64,000 nucleotides of DNA. It comes from a virus. The translations under genes and the position numbers were made by a program. This document shows, piece by piece, positions 1 to 6,953 of this stretch (its first letter is position 1; every line of letters starts with the position of its first letter). The DNA lies in the IMG/VR virus record IMGVR_UViG_3300025897_000012, positions 1-64,000 of that record; one strand, 5' to 3'. The notes under the pieces were generated by a model that saw only the letters and a program-made list of their open reading frames with translations, was not told the origin of the DNA and searched no databases.

Positions 1-1
1 A

Positions 2-247
2 CGAGGTACACTACAAGAAGAACTTAATAATGTTATTGCTGACGAGATTCAAAAAGCAACAGGTACTAAAAATGTTGGTGTTTACATTCAAGCAACACAC
101 GGTTGTTGTGAGAATAGAGGTATTATGGCACATAGCAGTTTAACACAGACAACTGTGCTACGTGGTGCATTTAATGAAGACCCTGGTACTAAGAAAGAGT
201 TTATGGATAATATTAAATTACAACAACAGTTTGCATGTGGAGCCTAA
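2..247 (+). CDS. folE: GTP cyclohydrolase I, C-terminal part (5' end outside window)
   Basis: This is the last 81 codons of a gene whose start lies outside the window. The reading has the FolE C-terminal signature THGCCENRGI, with the Cys that corresponds to the zinc-ligand Cys of the family's HxCxxxRG motif, followed by a TVLRGAF segment and a helix with EF as in FolE proteins. FolE converts GTP to dihydroneopterin triphosphate, the first step of folate and of 7-deazaguanine (preQ0) synthesis. The gene is followed one base later by queE, so the pair most likely feeds preQ0-type base modification or queuosine synthesis. QueD and QueC are not visible and may lie upstream. Confidence 0.85.
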   Translation, partial: RGTLQEELNNVIADEIQKATGTKNVGVYIQATHGCCENRGIMAHSSLTQTTVLRGAFNEDPGTKKEFMDNIKLQQQFACGA

Positions 248-248
248 T

Positions 249-1142
249 ATGAAACTTAGATATTCAGAAGCATTTTATAGTGTACAAGGCGAAGGCAAGT
301 TTGTAGGAGTACCTAGTGTGTTCCTACGTACATTTGGTTGTAACTTTCGTTGCATGAACTTTGGTACAGATGAGAAACGTAACAGAACAGAATTACATGC
401 TGATGGGATTAGATATAATCCCGAAGTAAAAGCACTAATAGATGCTGGTGTACATGAAACTACTAAAGAGTTTAACGACTTACCTATTATACACACAGGA
501 TGTGATACATATGCAAGTATCTATCCTGAGTTTAAAAAGTTTAATAAGCAGGCAACTGTTGACGAAGTAGTAGAACATTTACTTTCACTTACTCCAGAAG
601 GTAAGTGGACAATGAACAACGGTCAAGATATTCATTTAATCTTTACTGGTGGCGAACCTCTCCTGGCGTGGCAGAGATTATACGTCGATTTATTTAAACA
701 CCCACGTATGCAGGACTTAAAAAATGTTACATTTGAAACAAATACTACACAATCTTTACACGACGACTTGTTCGACTATCTCAACGATCAGGACAGATTT
801 GAAGTCACATGGTCTTGTTCCCCAAAACTTAGTGTTAGTGGAGAACCTTGGGATACTGCTATTAAGCCTGATGTGGCTTTTGAGTATCAGCTTGTTAACA
901 ATAGTAACATGTATCTCAAGTTTGTTGTCGCTACTGAAAGTGACTTTGACGAAGTTACTCGAGCTGTTCAAGCATATCGTGATGCGGATATCAATTGTCC
1001 TGTTTACCTTATGCCGTTGGGCGGACGTTCGGAAGAGTATAACCTCAATGTTAAAGAAGTTGCAGAGGCGTGTATGGAAAGGGGCTGGAGATTCACCCCA
1101 AGACTCCACATCAGCCTATTCGGAAATGCATGGGGAACTTGA
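249..1142 (+). CDS. queE: 7-carboxy-7-deazaguanine synthase (radical SAM, QueE-like)
   Basis: A 297-residue protein that starts at the ATG one base after the folE stop; a longer reading from 162 would overlap folE and lacks family similarity. The N-terminus (YSVQGEGKFVGVPSVFLR) and the TGGEP motif are typical of QueE, which rearranges 6-carboxytetrahydropterin to 7-carboxy-7-deazaguanine with SAM and a 4Fe-4S cluster. The cluster motif is unusual. GCNFRC supplies the first two Cys, but the third, in GCDT, comes about 60 residues later instead of two residues after the second. An insertion inside the cluster loop therefore appears likely. The usual length is about 210-250 residues. Function is well supported by motifs and by the folE neighbour. 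Confidence 0.85.
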   Translation: MKLRYSEAFYSVQGEGKFVGVPSVFLRTFGCNFRCMNFGTDEKRNRTELHADGIRYNPEVKALIDAGVHETTKEFNDLPIIHTGCDTYASIYPEFKKFNKQATVDEVVEHLLSLTPEGKWTMNNGQDIHLIFTGGEPLLAWQRLYVDLFKHPRMQDLKNVTFETNTTQSLHDDLFDYLNDQDRFEVTWSCSPKLSVSGEPWDTAIKPDVAFEYQLVNNSNMYLKFVVATESDFDEVTRAVQAYRDADINCPVYLMPLGGRSEEYNLNVKEVAEACMERGWRFTPRLHISLFGNAWGT

Positions 1143-1248
1143 TGCGTTACATGCAATCAAAAAAGAAACAAATGAACAACTTGAAAAGGCTATGAAGGCA
1201 GAAATTAAAAAAGATCCTTCAGATGCTATTAGAAAGGCAGGATGGTAA
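1126..1248 (+). CDS. Small hypothetical protein, 40 aa
   Basis: A short open frame that begins at an ATG inside the last 17 bases of queE and ends three bases before the next gene. The product is charged and helical in character (many Lys, Glu and Ala) and ends in RKAGW. A longer frame from 724 is a shadow of queE, so only this part is a candidate gene. Support comes from its tight packing between two genes and its phage-like composition. No strong ribosome binding site is visible, and translation would probably depend on coupling to queE. Function unknown. Confidence 0.45.
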   Translation: MHGELDALHAIKKETNEQLEKAMKAEIKKDPSDAIRKAGW

Positions 1249-1251
1249 AAT

Positions 1252-1641
1252 ATGTGGGATAAAATAAAAGATACAGTAAACAAGATACAAGGCAAAAATA
1301 AAAAACCTAAAAAAGTATCAAACGAAGAAACTCGAAGAAGTACGTTAGAGTTAGAAAAAAAAGCGGCTACTAAGGCCGGTAAACCTTGGGTAGCAGTAAT
1401 TGATACGCAGGTTAATCCAAAAGATATAAAGAACGGTTTCTTTGAGCTCGATTGGAATAATGAGTTTATTGAAGAACTTCTTGATGCTGGTTATTCTGGT
1501 GAGACTAATGAAGCTATTGTAGATGCTTGGTTTAGAACTATTGTTTCACAAATGCTACAAGATGAAGGTCAAAGTCCAGATAGAGGTATGGGACATATTA
1601 ATGTTGTGCCTCTTGATAAAGGTAAAAGTGAAGTATCTTAG
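1252..1641 (+). CDS. Conserved-looking hypothetical phage protein, 129 aa
   Basis: The product has a lysine-rich N-terminal third (about residues 1-45) followed by a more hydrophobic part with WVAVIDTQVNP and an acidic stretch ending near HINVVPL. It has no membrane segment or signal peptide that I can see. It follows the small 40-residue frame by three bases and is the last gene before a sigma70-like promoter, so it probably closes the folE-queE transcription unit. I do not recognise a family with certainty. Confidence 0.75.
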   Translation: MWDKIKDTVNKIQGKNKKPKKVSNEETRRSTLELEKKAATKAGKPWVAVIDTQVNPKDIKNGFFELDWNNEFIEELLDAGYSGETNEAIVDAWFRTIVSQMLQDEGQSPDRGMGHINVVPLDKGKSEVS

Positions 1642-1644
1642 TGG

Positions 1645-1673
1645 TTGACACAAGCCAGATTTGGTGCTACAAT
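1645..1673 (+). promoter_or_regulatory. Sigma70-type promoter ahead of the RNase H-like gene
   Basis: TTGACA at 1645-1650 and TACAAT at 1668-1673 are separated by 17 bases, which is near-consensus for a host housekeeping sigma factor. It starts just after the preceding stop and lies 29 bases upstream of the ATG at 1703. It suggests early transcription by host RNA polymerase. Confidence 0.75.
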
Positions 1674-1702
1674 AATACTATAAATTACACAAAGGCAAAC
1701 TT

Positions 1703-2692
1703 ATGGCAACTTATATTCTAGTAGATACTGCTAACACATTTTTTCGTGCAAGGCACGTGATACGCGGCGATCTTGATACAAAGGTAGGCATGGCTCTACA
1801 CATAACACTTAATAGTGTTAAAAAAGCATGGAATGATTTTAATGCAGATCATGTTGTGTTTTGCTTAGAAGGTCGTAGCTGGCGTAAGGACTTTTACGAG
1901 CCTTACAAACGTAATAGACAACAGGCACGAGATGCACTAACAGAATCACAAGCAGAAGAAGATAAGGTATTTTGGGAGATCTTTGACGAGTTTAAAGACT
2001 TTGTAACTACAAAGACTAACTGTACTGTAATGCGGCATCCTGAACTAGAAGCAGACGATCTTATTGCAGGTTGGGTACAAGCACACCCTAACGATACACA
2101 TATTATTATTAGTACAGACGGTGACTTTGCACAACTAATTGCACCTAATGTAAAGCAATACAATGGTGTTAGCAATACAATTATTACACACGAAGGTTAC
2201 TTTGACGATAAAAAGAAGAAGCCTGTGCTTGATAAGAAAACAGGAGAGCCTAAGCCTGCACCTGATCCGCAATTTATGTTATTTGAAAAGTGTATGCGAG
2301 GCGATACTAGTGACAACGTATTTAGTGCATATCCAGGTGTACGTAAAAAAGGTACTAAGAACAAAGTAGGCCTTATAGAAGCATTTGCCGACAAAGATAC
2401 AAAAGGTTACAATTGGAATAATATGATGTTGCAACGATGGGTTGATCATGAAGGTGTAGAACATCGTGTACTAGATGACTATACTCGCAATGTTGTCCTT
2501 TGTGACTTGACTGCACAACCTGATAATATTAGAAGTATTATTAATGATGTAATAGAAGAACATATGACACCTAAAGAAGTTACACAGGTTGGTATGAGGC
2601 TAATGAAATTTTGTGCAAAATGGGATATGCAACGAGTTGCAGATCAAGCTACCTATTTTGCAGAACCACTTAACGCGAGGTATCCACAATGA
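1703..2692 (+). CDS. rnh: T4-type RNase H / 5'-3' exonuclease (FEN-like)
   Basis: A 329-residue protein of the PIN/FEN nuclease fold, as in T4 RNase H, which removes RNA primers and flap ends during lagging-strand synthesis. The acidic metal-binding residues expected for the family are visible: Asp8 in LVDTANTFFR, the ELEADD cluster (about 114-119), STDGDF (about 137-142) and GDTSDN (about 200-205) before a PGV segment that resembles the helix-3-turn region. The length is close to T4 RNase H (305 aa). It has its own early promoter and overlaps the next gene by four bases (ATGA), which suggests coupling. Confidence in the fold is high; the exact name follows T4 usage. Confidence 0.85.
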   Translation: MATYILVDTANTFFRARHVIRGDLDTKVGMALHITLNSVKKAWNDFNADHVVFCLEGRSWRKDFYEPYKRNRQQARDALTESQAEEDKVFWEIFDEFKDFVTTKTNCTVMRHPELEADDLIAGWVQAHPNDTHIIISTDGDFAQLIAPNVKQYNGVSNTIITHEGYFDDKKKKPVLDKKTGEPKPAPDPQFMLFEKCMRGDTSDNVFSAYPGVRKKGTKNKVGLIEAFADKDTKGYNWNNMMLQRWVDHEGVEHRVLDDYTRNVVLCDLTAQPDNIRSIINDVIEEHMTPKEVTQVGMRLMKFCAKWDMQRVADQATYFAEPLNARYPQ

Positions 2693-3162
2693 CAATTAAA
2701 GCAAAAGAAGTATTAAAAAATAAATTTTGGCTAGTTGAAAATGACGGTGAAAAGATTGGAACATTATCTTACGACAACGAAAAATATATGCTAAATGATA
2801 GTACAGGACATTGTCATTATTTTAATAGTCAAACTGCATTTGCTAAAAAGTTTAATAGTAAAATAAATTGGACTAAATTAGATATTTTAGAAACGCCTCC
2901 TGTAGAAAAAATAGTACACGGTATGCCAACTAGTTGCTTACCTTATAACCCTATCTACGATGTTAAACGTAGATTACCTATGTTTAGTAAATCTGGTAAG
3001 TCTAAAAGTTTGTACTGTGCAGGATACTTTATTATTAGATTTGATAAAGGTTGGGTTAAAAGTTTTTGTCCAAAGCTAATTACTATTGAACGTTATGAAA
3101 GTAAAGGACCTTTCAAAACAGAAATAGAAATGAGAACGGAGTTATCTCGTGTCAACAAGTGA
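2689..3162 (+). CDS. Hypothetical phage protein, 157 aa
   Basis: The start overlaps the stop of the nuclease gene in an ATGA arrangement. The product is basic and compact, with an N-terminal half rich in beta-like hydrophobic and polar alternation (GEKIGTLSYDNEKYML) and a central CLPYNPIYDVKRRLP segment. Similar proteins are common beside the nuclease in marine T4-like phages, but I know of no assigned function. The 3' end overlaps the next gene by 14 bases. Confidence 0.75.
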   Translation: MTIKAKEVLKNKFWLVENDGEKIGTLSYDNEKYMLNDSTGHCHYFNSQTAFAKKFNSKINWTKLDILETPPVEKIVHGMPTSCLPYNPIYDVKRRLPMFSKSGKSKSLYCAGYFIIRFDKGWVKSFCPKLITIERYESKGPFKTEIEMRTELSRVNK

Positions 3163-3391
3163 ACCATTAAATACTAGTGCTATTCAAAACTTTATTCAAC
3201 AAGTAAAGTCTGCTGAAGGTTCTAATGCCCCTGAAATAAGATTATCTATGGCACAAGCTAAAAATCTTGCATTTACTCTTGGTATTACAATGTCTAGATT
3301 ACACGGTGATTTAGAAAAATTTGTAAAAGAAAGTAAGTCGACTGATAACGAAGTTATTGAAGTTAACATGGATGTAGGTGGCAAATGGTAG
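3149..3391 (+). CDS. Hypothetical phage protein, 80 aa
   Basis: The gene starts at a GTG inside the end of the preceding gene, preceded by GGAG at about 3138-3141. The product looks helical, with an Ala/Gln-rich middle (MAQAKNLAFTLGITMSRLHGDLEKFV) and an acidic tail. Small proteins of this pattern are seen in marine T4-like phages next to the nuclease. The stop is directly followed by the ATG of the oxygenase gene at 3392. Function unknown. Confidence 0.7.
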   Translation: MSTSEPLNTSAIQNFIQQVKSAEGSNAPEIRLSMAQAKNLAFTLGITMSRLHGDLEKFVKESKSTDNEVIEVNMDVGGKW

Positions 3392-4015
3392 ATGAAGAAG
3401 TTTAAGCACCATTGTATTATTGATGAAATAAGTTACAACAAACAAGAACTTATAGATTTGTTTAATCGTATTCCTAAAGAATGCGAACTCCCCTGGAATC
3501 AATATAAAAAAGCAATAAAAAATGAAGGCGGAGCCAAGAGCTATACTAGAAATCAGAATAGAGGTGACGGTGGATTAAATGGAATATTTACTCCGTATTG
3601 GGAAGGTAAACAACTTACCGAATATCCAGAAATACAAAATGTTCTAAATCGTTTTAATTTTGTAAAACCAATTGATGAACACGATATTACATTTATGACA
3701 TACACACCCGGATTTACTTTTAGTAATCACACAGATAGATATTTAGAATATAATATCATGTTTCCACTTATTCCAAACACCGGCGGTGAACCTATTACAT
3801 TCTATAAAGGTGAAGATAAAGATAGAGATAATCCTTTAGGTGTCGAATACACATATAGTTATAACACAACACATCCTACAGTATTTAACGGTAAAACAAT
3901 ACATAGTGTAGATACAATAAAAGAATATCGTGTGATGTTTAGGATAAAAGTTGTAAACGAGTTATATAACGATATGATTAACAGATACGAGAAAGGTGAA
4001 TTTATTAATGTATAG
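3392..4015 (+). CDS. 2-oxoglutarate/Fe(II)-dependent oxygenase
   Basis: A 207-residue protein with the facial-triad pattern of the 2OG-Fe(II) superfamily: His113-x-Asp115 in SNHTD, a distal His171 in TIHSV, and Arg180 nine residues later, suited to bind the 2OG carboxylate. The family hydroxylates proteins, nucleobases or small metabolites; the substrate here cannot be read from sequence. It starts with no gap after the previous stop and overlaps the SET-domain gene. Clear remnants of a second, decayed copy lie at 10862-11096, which suggests past duplication or acquisition of a related gene. Confidence in the superfamily is good. Confidence 0.75.
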   Translation: MKKFKHHCIIDEISYNKQELIDLFNRIPKECELPWNQYKKAIKNEGGAKSYTRNQNRGDGGLNGIFTPYWEGKQLTEYPEIQNVLNRFNFVKPIDEHDITFMTYTPGFTFSNHTDRYLEYNIMFPLIPNTGGEPITFYKGEDKDRDNPLGVEYTYSYNTTHPTVFNGKTIHSVDTIKEYRVMFRIKVVNELYNDMINRYEKGEFINV

Positions 4016-4328
4016 ACCATTACCGGACGGACTAACAATTAAAGAATCTAATGTCCAAGGATTAGGATTGTTTTCTACAAAAGATTTTGAAGCTGAAGTT
4101 GTACTAGGAATAGTACATATACTAGACAAAAACTTTCCGCATGGTGCTATAAGAACTGCCTTAGGAGCATTTTACAATCATTCAGAAGATCCTAACTGTA
4201 AGAATATAAAAGGATTTTGGCATCAAAAACCTGTATGTTATCTTATAACAACAAGACCTATCAAAGCTGGCGAAGAACTTACTGCCAAATATACTTTGTA
4301 TAAAGACTTTGATATGGATGAAAGTTAG
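4008..4328 (+). CDS. Minimal SET-domain protein (putative protein lysine methyltransferase)
   Basis: A 106-residue protein made up of little more than a SET domain. It shows the N-terminal GLGLFSTKDF strand-turn motif, the pseudoknot-forming YNHSEDPNCK motif, and GEELTAKYT, where the Tyr is the usual catalytic or structural tyrosine. This is close to the size of chlorovirus vSET (119 aa). SET proteins transfer methyl groups from SAM to lysines. I chose the ATG at 4008, which has AGGTG nine bases upstream, over a GTG at 3996. The gene sits between an oxygenase and an SDR-like gene. The target could be host or virion protein; this is inference. Confidence 0.8.
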   Translation: MYRPLPDGLTIKESNVQGLGLFSTKDFEAEVVLGIVHILDKNFPHGAIRTALGAFYNHSEDPNCKNIKGFWHQKPVCYLITTRPIKAGEELTAKYTLYKDFDMDES

Positions 4329-4913
4329 ATGCCCAACTCTCTTATAATTGGATACACATCAAGTATTGGTAAAGCAATATACGATGAGTGTAATAGAAGA
4401 TCAGAGAATGGTGCAGCAGGCATAGGTTCTAGAGAACAAGATAATATAAATGATAAAGATACAAAGAATGCTATAGTAAGTAAAGCTATAGATATGGATC
4501 ATATATATATTATACCGTCGGGCAAGTCTACTATTAAGAATAGTTTTAGGGTTTCTCAAATTGAACTGCTCTGTGATTTATACGAAGCATATAAGGATAC
4601 TCCAAAAAAAATTATTGTAATAAGTAGTTCTAGTCCTGAACAACGTCCATCTGCTCACATGATGAGAGCAAAAATTAGTATTAATACACAACTATATGAT
4701 GTAGCAAAATATGCATTAGATAAAATTTGTTTAGACCTTAATTATAGAAAAAATCGTTGTCAAATAATTAATATTAAATCTGGTGCAATTACCGGTTCCC
4801 GTCATGGCCCAGGGCAAGGACTTGATGTAGACAAACTAGCAAATACTGTATGTAATATAGTAGATTTATCATCAGATATGAGAATTATCTCAACCACTAT
4901 TATTCCTTATTAA
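4329..4913 (+). CDS. SDR-like Rossmann-fold protein, possibly inactive
   Basis: The 194-residue product begins LIIGYTSSIGKAI, a variant of the TGxxxGIG dinucleotide-binding turn of short-chain dehydrogenases. It then has a KKIIVISSSSPEQRPSAH strand and loop at the place of the catalytic Ser, followed by a MRAKISIN segment where a YxxxK motif would be expected; the Tyr seems absent. A late IINIKSGAITGSR segment resembles the PG loop after strand 6. It may therefore bind NAD(P) without normal redox activity. It abuts the SET gene with no gap and is probably co-translated. Confidence 0.55.
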   Translation: MPNSLIIGYTSSIGKAIYDECNRRSENGAAGIGSREQDNINDKDTKNAIVSKAIDMDHIYIIPSGKSTIKNSFRVSQIELLCDLYEAYKDTPKKIIVISSSSPEQRPSAHMMRAKISINTQLYDVAKYALDKICLDLNYRKNRCQIINIKSGAITGSRHGPGQGLDVDKLANTVCNIVDLSSDMRIISTTIIPY

Positions 4914-4936
4914 GTACCTACTTAATAGAAAAAAGA

Positions 4937-4944
4937 GATAAATA
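4937..4944 (+). promoter_or_regulatory. Late promoter motif (GATAAATA)
   Basis: GATAAATA lies 29 bases upstream of the ATG at 4974. It matches the T4-type late promoter -10 element (TATAAATA) at seven of eight positions and is repeated ahead of virion genes in this window. It sits in the 60-base gap after the SDR-like gene. Confidence 0.55.
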
Positions 4945-4973
4945 TACGTAGTTAACTAATAAGGAACTATGTA

Positions 4974-5264
4974 ATGAGTAGACCAAAACCAAATATACTA
5001 CTAGAACACGTTGATAAAAAGACGTATAAAAGCGAACAAGTACTACAAGCAGATGCTATTTGGGCAGTATTCTATAACGGGGCGCCTTTTAATTTAAAAA
5101 CTCAAAATATTCTTACAAGCTATCCTGGCCCTAAGTATAAAAAAGTTTCGTTTAGTAATCCAGGACATGCAATAAATTTAGCTAAAAAACTAAACGATAC
5201 ATTTAATTGCGACAAATTTTCAGTAGTAAGGCTTACTGACGGTGACGAAGTTTCCGACTCATGA
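4974..5264 (+). CDS. Hypothetical phage protein, 96 aa
   Basis: A small protein behind a late-type promoter motif and a GGAA-type ribosome binding site. It contains WAVFYNGAPFNLKTQN and a C-terminal CDKFSVVRLTDGDEV segment; the mix of short strands and helices suggests a small globular domain. Proteins of this type are frequent in marine T4-like phages and have no known role to me. The end overlaps the next gene by four bases. Confidence 0.75.
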   Translation: MSRPKPNILLEHVDKKTYKSEQVLQADAIWAVFYNGAPFNLKTQNILTSYPGPKYKKVSFSNPGHAINLAKKLNDTFNCDKFSVVRLTDGDEVSDS

Positions 5265-5653
5265 ACTGGAAAGAAGCATATACTAAAATTTTTTTAAAAG
5301 AAGCAAGTAAGTCAGTTAACGAATCCACTATGCAAGAATTTATGCCCGTGTGGTGGCAAAATAATAGAAGTAAAGATAAAGGTGGGTTACGACTTACTGA
5401 TCAGGGAATGGAATTTATAACTGAAGAAATTGAATTAACTACCTATGAAGTTCCTTTTCCAAAAGATTTTATAATGACTTCAAATACCCTAGTATGGTTA
5501 GATGAATTTATTGATTGTCCTTATTGGATTGGGCGGCACGGAATGATAGTTACGAACGAAAAGAAAGCATTAGAACTGCATCTTTTCTCCGGTGATGTTA
5601 AAAAATACGGCATAAACAAAGCATTATCAAAACAAAAAAATCAAAATAATTAA
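5261..5653 (+). CDS. Conserved T4-like phage hypothetical protein, 130 aa
   Basis: The start overlaps the previous stop (ATGA). The product has the features of a family found in marine T4-like phages: an N-terminal helix, an EFMPVWWQNNRSK segment, GGLRLTDQG, and a late LDEFIDCPYWI followed by LHLFSGDVKKYG. The strong Trp/Phe conservation suggests a structural or scaffold-like role, but I cannot name one. It closes the unit before a sigma70-type promoter. Confidence 0.8.
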   Translation: MNWKEAYTKIFLKEASKSVNESTMQEFMPVWWQNNRSKDKGGLRLTDQGMEFITEEIELTTYEVPFPKDFIMTSNTLVWLDEFIDCPYWIGRHGMIVTNEKKALELHLFSGDVKKYGINKALSKQKNQNN

Positions 5654-5663
5654 AAAAAAACAG

Positions 5664-5691
5664 TTGACTTTTATTATAAAGGTGCTATAAT
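5664..5691 (+). promoter_or_regulatory. Sigma70-type promoter ahead of the MoxR gene
   Basis: TTGACT at 5664-5669 and a perfect TATAAT at 5686-5691 are 16 bases apart. The ATG at 5747 follows with a strong AAAGGAG ribosome binding site. This suggests early expression of the ATPase. Confidence 0.75.
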
Positions 5692-5746
5692 ATATACATA
5701 CTTAGAAATTAAGTATGGCACTGAGATAATATAAAAGGAGTACACT

Positions 5747-6838
5747 ATGTCAACAGAAACACTTTTAAGAACCGTAAGCCCTAACAAGGCTAAGAAAAGC
5801 ATTTTAAGAGCTTTTAGTAAAAAACGTCCTATATTTTTATGGGGACCTCCAGGTATTGGTAAGTCTGATATTATTGGACAAATTACTAATGGACTTTCTA
5901 AAAGCCATTTAATTGATATTCGACTATCTTTATGGGATCCAACAGATATTAAAGGTATTCCATATTATAGTGCAAATGATAACACTATGGCATGGGCACC
6001 GCCAGCAGAACTTCCAACACAAGAGTTTGCTGCACAATTTGATAATATTGTTTTGTTCTTAGACGAAATGAATTCAGCGGCACCAGCAGTACAAGCGGCC
6101 GCTTACCAGCTTATTCTTAACAGACGTGTAGGACAATATAAATTACCAGACAATGTTTTGATTGTTGCAGCTGGTAACCGTGAAGCTGATAAAGGTGTTA
6201 CTTATAGAATGCCTGCACCATTAGCAAATAGATTTGTTCACTTAGAACTAGCAGTTGATTTTGATGACTGGTTCCAGTGGGCTGTAGACAATAACATACA
6301 CCAAGATGTTGTTGGTTACTTGACATTTGCAAAGAAAGACTTGTATGACTTTGATCCAAAAAGTCCAAGTCGTTCATTTGCAACACCTCGTTCTTGGTCA
6401 TTTGTATCTGAATTACTTGAAGATGATGATGACGAGAATACCACTACTGATTTAGTTAGTGGCGCAGTTGGCGAAGGCCTAGCTGTGAAATTTAGTGCTC
6501 ACCGTAAAATTGCGTCGAGCTTGCCTAACCCAACTGACATATTGGACGGCAAAGTAACAGACTTGCACACCAAAGAAATCAGTGCCATGTATTCCTTAAC
6601 GGTGTCATTATGTTACGAATTGAAGGAAGCATCAGACAAAAATGATAAGAAATTTGATGCTAAAGTCAACAACTTTTTGAAGTTCTCAATGGCAAACTTT
6701 GAAACTGAATTAGTGGTTATGGGTATTAAACTCGCACTTACTCAGTATGGTTTACCAATTGACCCGGATGAAGTTGAATGCTTTGATGAGTTCCATGAAA
6801 GATTTGGAAAATACATCACAGCCGCTCAAAAGGCGTAA
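5747..6838 (+). CDS. MoxR/CobS-type AAA+ ATPase
   Basis: A 363-residue AAA+ protein with Walker A GPPGIGKS (33-40), Walker B LFLDEMN (about 103-109), a sensor-like AAGNRE segment and an arginine in PLANRF that could serve as an arginine finger. MoxR ATPases act as chaperones with a VWA partner to remodel or insert metal into client proteins; CobS is the cobalt chelatase relative and is common in marine T4-like phages, where its role is unclear. The next gene encodes a VWA protein, matching the usual pairing. It has its own early promoter, and a hairpin terminator follows the gene. Confidence 0.85.
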   Translation: MSTETLLRTVSPNKAKKSILRAFSKKRPIFLWGPPGIGKSDIIGQITNGLSKSHLIDIRLSLWDPTDIKGIPYYSANDNTMAWAPPAELPTQEFAAQFDNIVLFLDEMNSAAPAVQAAAYQLILNRRVGQYKLPDNVLIVAAGNREADKGVTYRMPAPLANRFVHLELAVDFDDWFQWAVDNNIHQDVVGYLTFAKKDLYDFDPKSPSRSFATPRSWSFVSELLEDDDDENTTTDLVSGAVGEGLAVKFSAHRKIASSLPNPTDILDGKVTDLHTKEISAMYSLTVSLCYELKEASDKNDKKFDAKVNNFLKFSMANFETELVVMGIKLALTQYGLPIDPDEVECFDEFHERFGKYITAAQKA

Positions 6839-6853
6839 AGGTGAATATGAGTT

Positions 6854-6890
6854 TGGACGTTCTCATTCAAAAAAACGTCCATTTTCTCTT
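6854..6890 (+). terminator. Rho-independent-like terminator after the MoxR gene
   Basis: An 8-base-pair perfect stem (TGGACGTT with AACGTCCA, arms 6854-6861 and 6874-6881) with a 12-base loop is followed by a T-rich run. It sits between the MoxR stop and the next promoter, so the two genes appear to be transcribed separately. Confidence 0.6.
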
Positions 6891-6917
6891 GACTTTTTCC
6901 ATTAAATATAGTATTAT
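6889..6917 (+). promoter_or_regulatory. Sigma70-type promoter ahead of the VWA gene
   Basis: TTGACT at 6889-6894 and TATTAT at 6912-6917 are 17 bases apart, starting in the T-run of the preceding hairpin. The ATG at 6954 follows after a weak purine-rich ribosome binding site. Confidence 0.65.
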
Positions 6918-6953
6918 ATAAACATAATAAGGCACTGAGATAAGGAATACAAT

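Noticed and set aside
724-1248. A 174-codon plus-strand frame overlapping queE
   Set aside because: Most of it is a shadow of queE in another frame; only the last 40 codons after 1126 are compatible with a gene.
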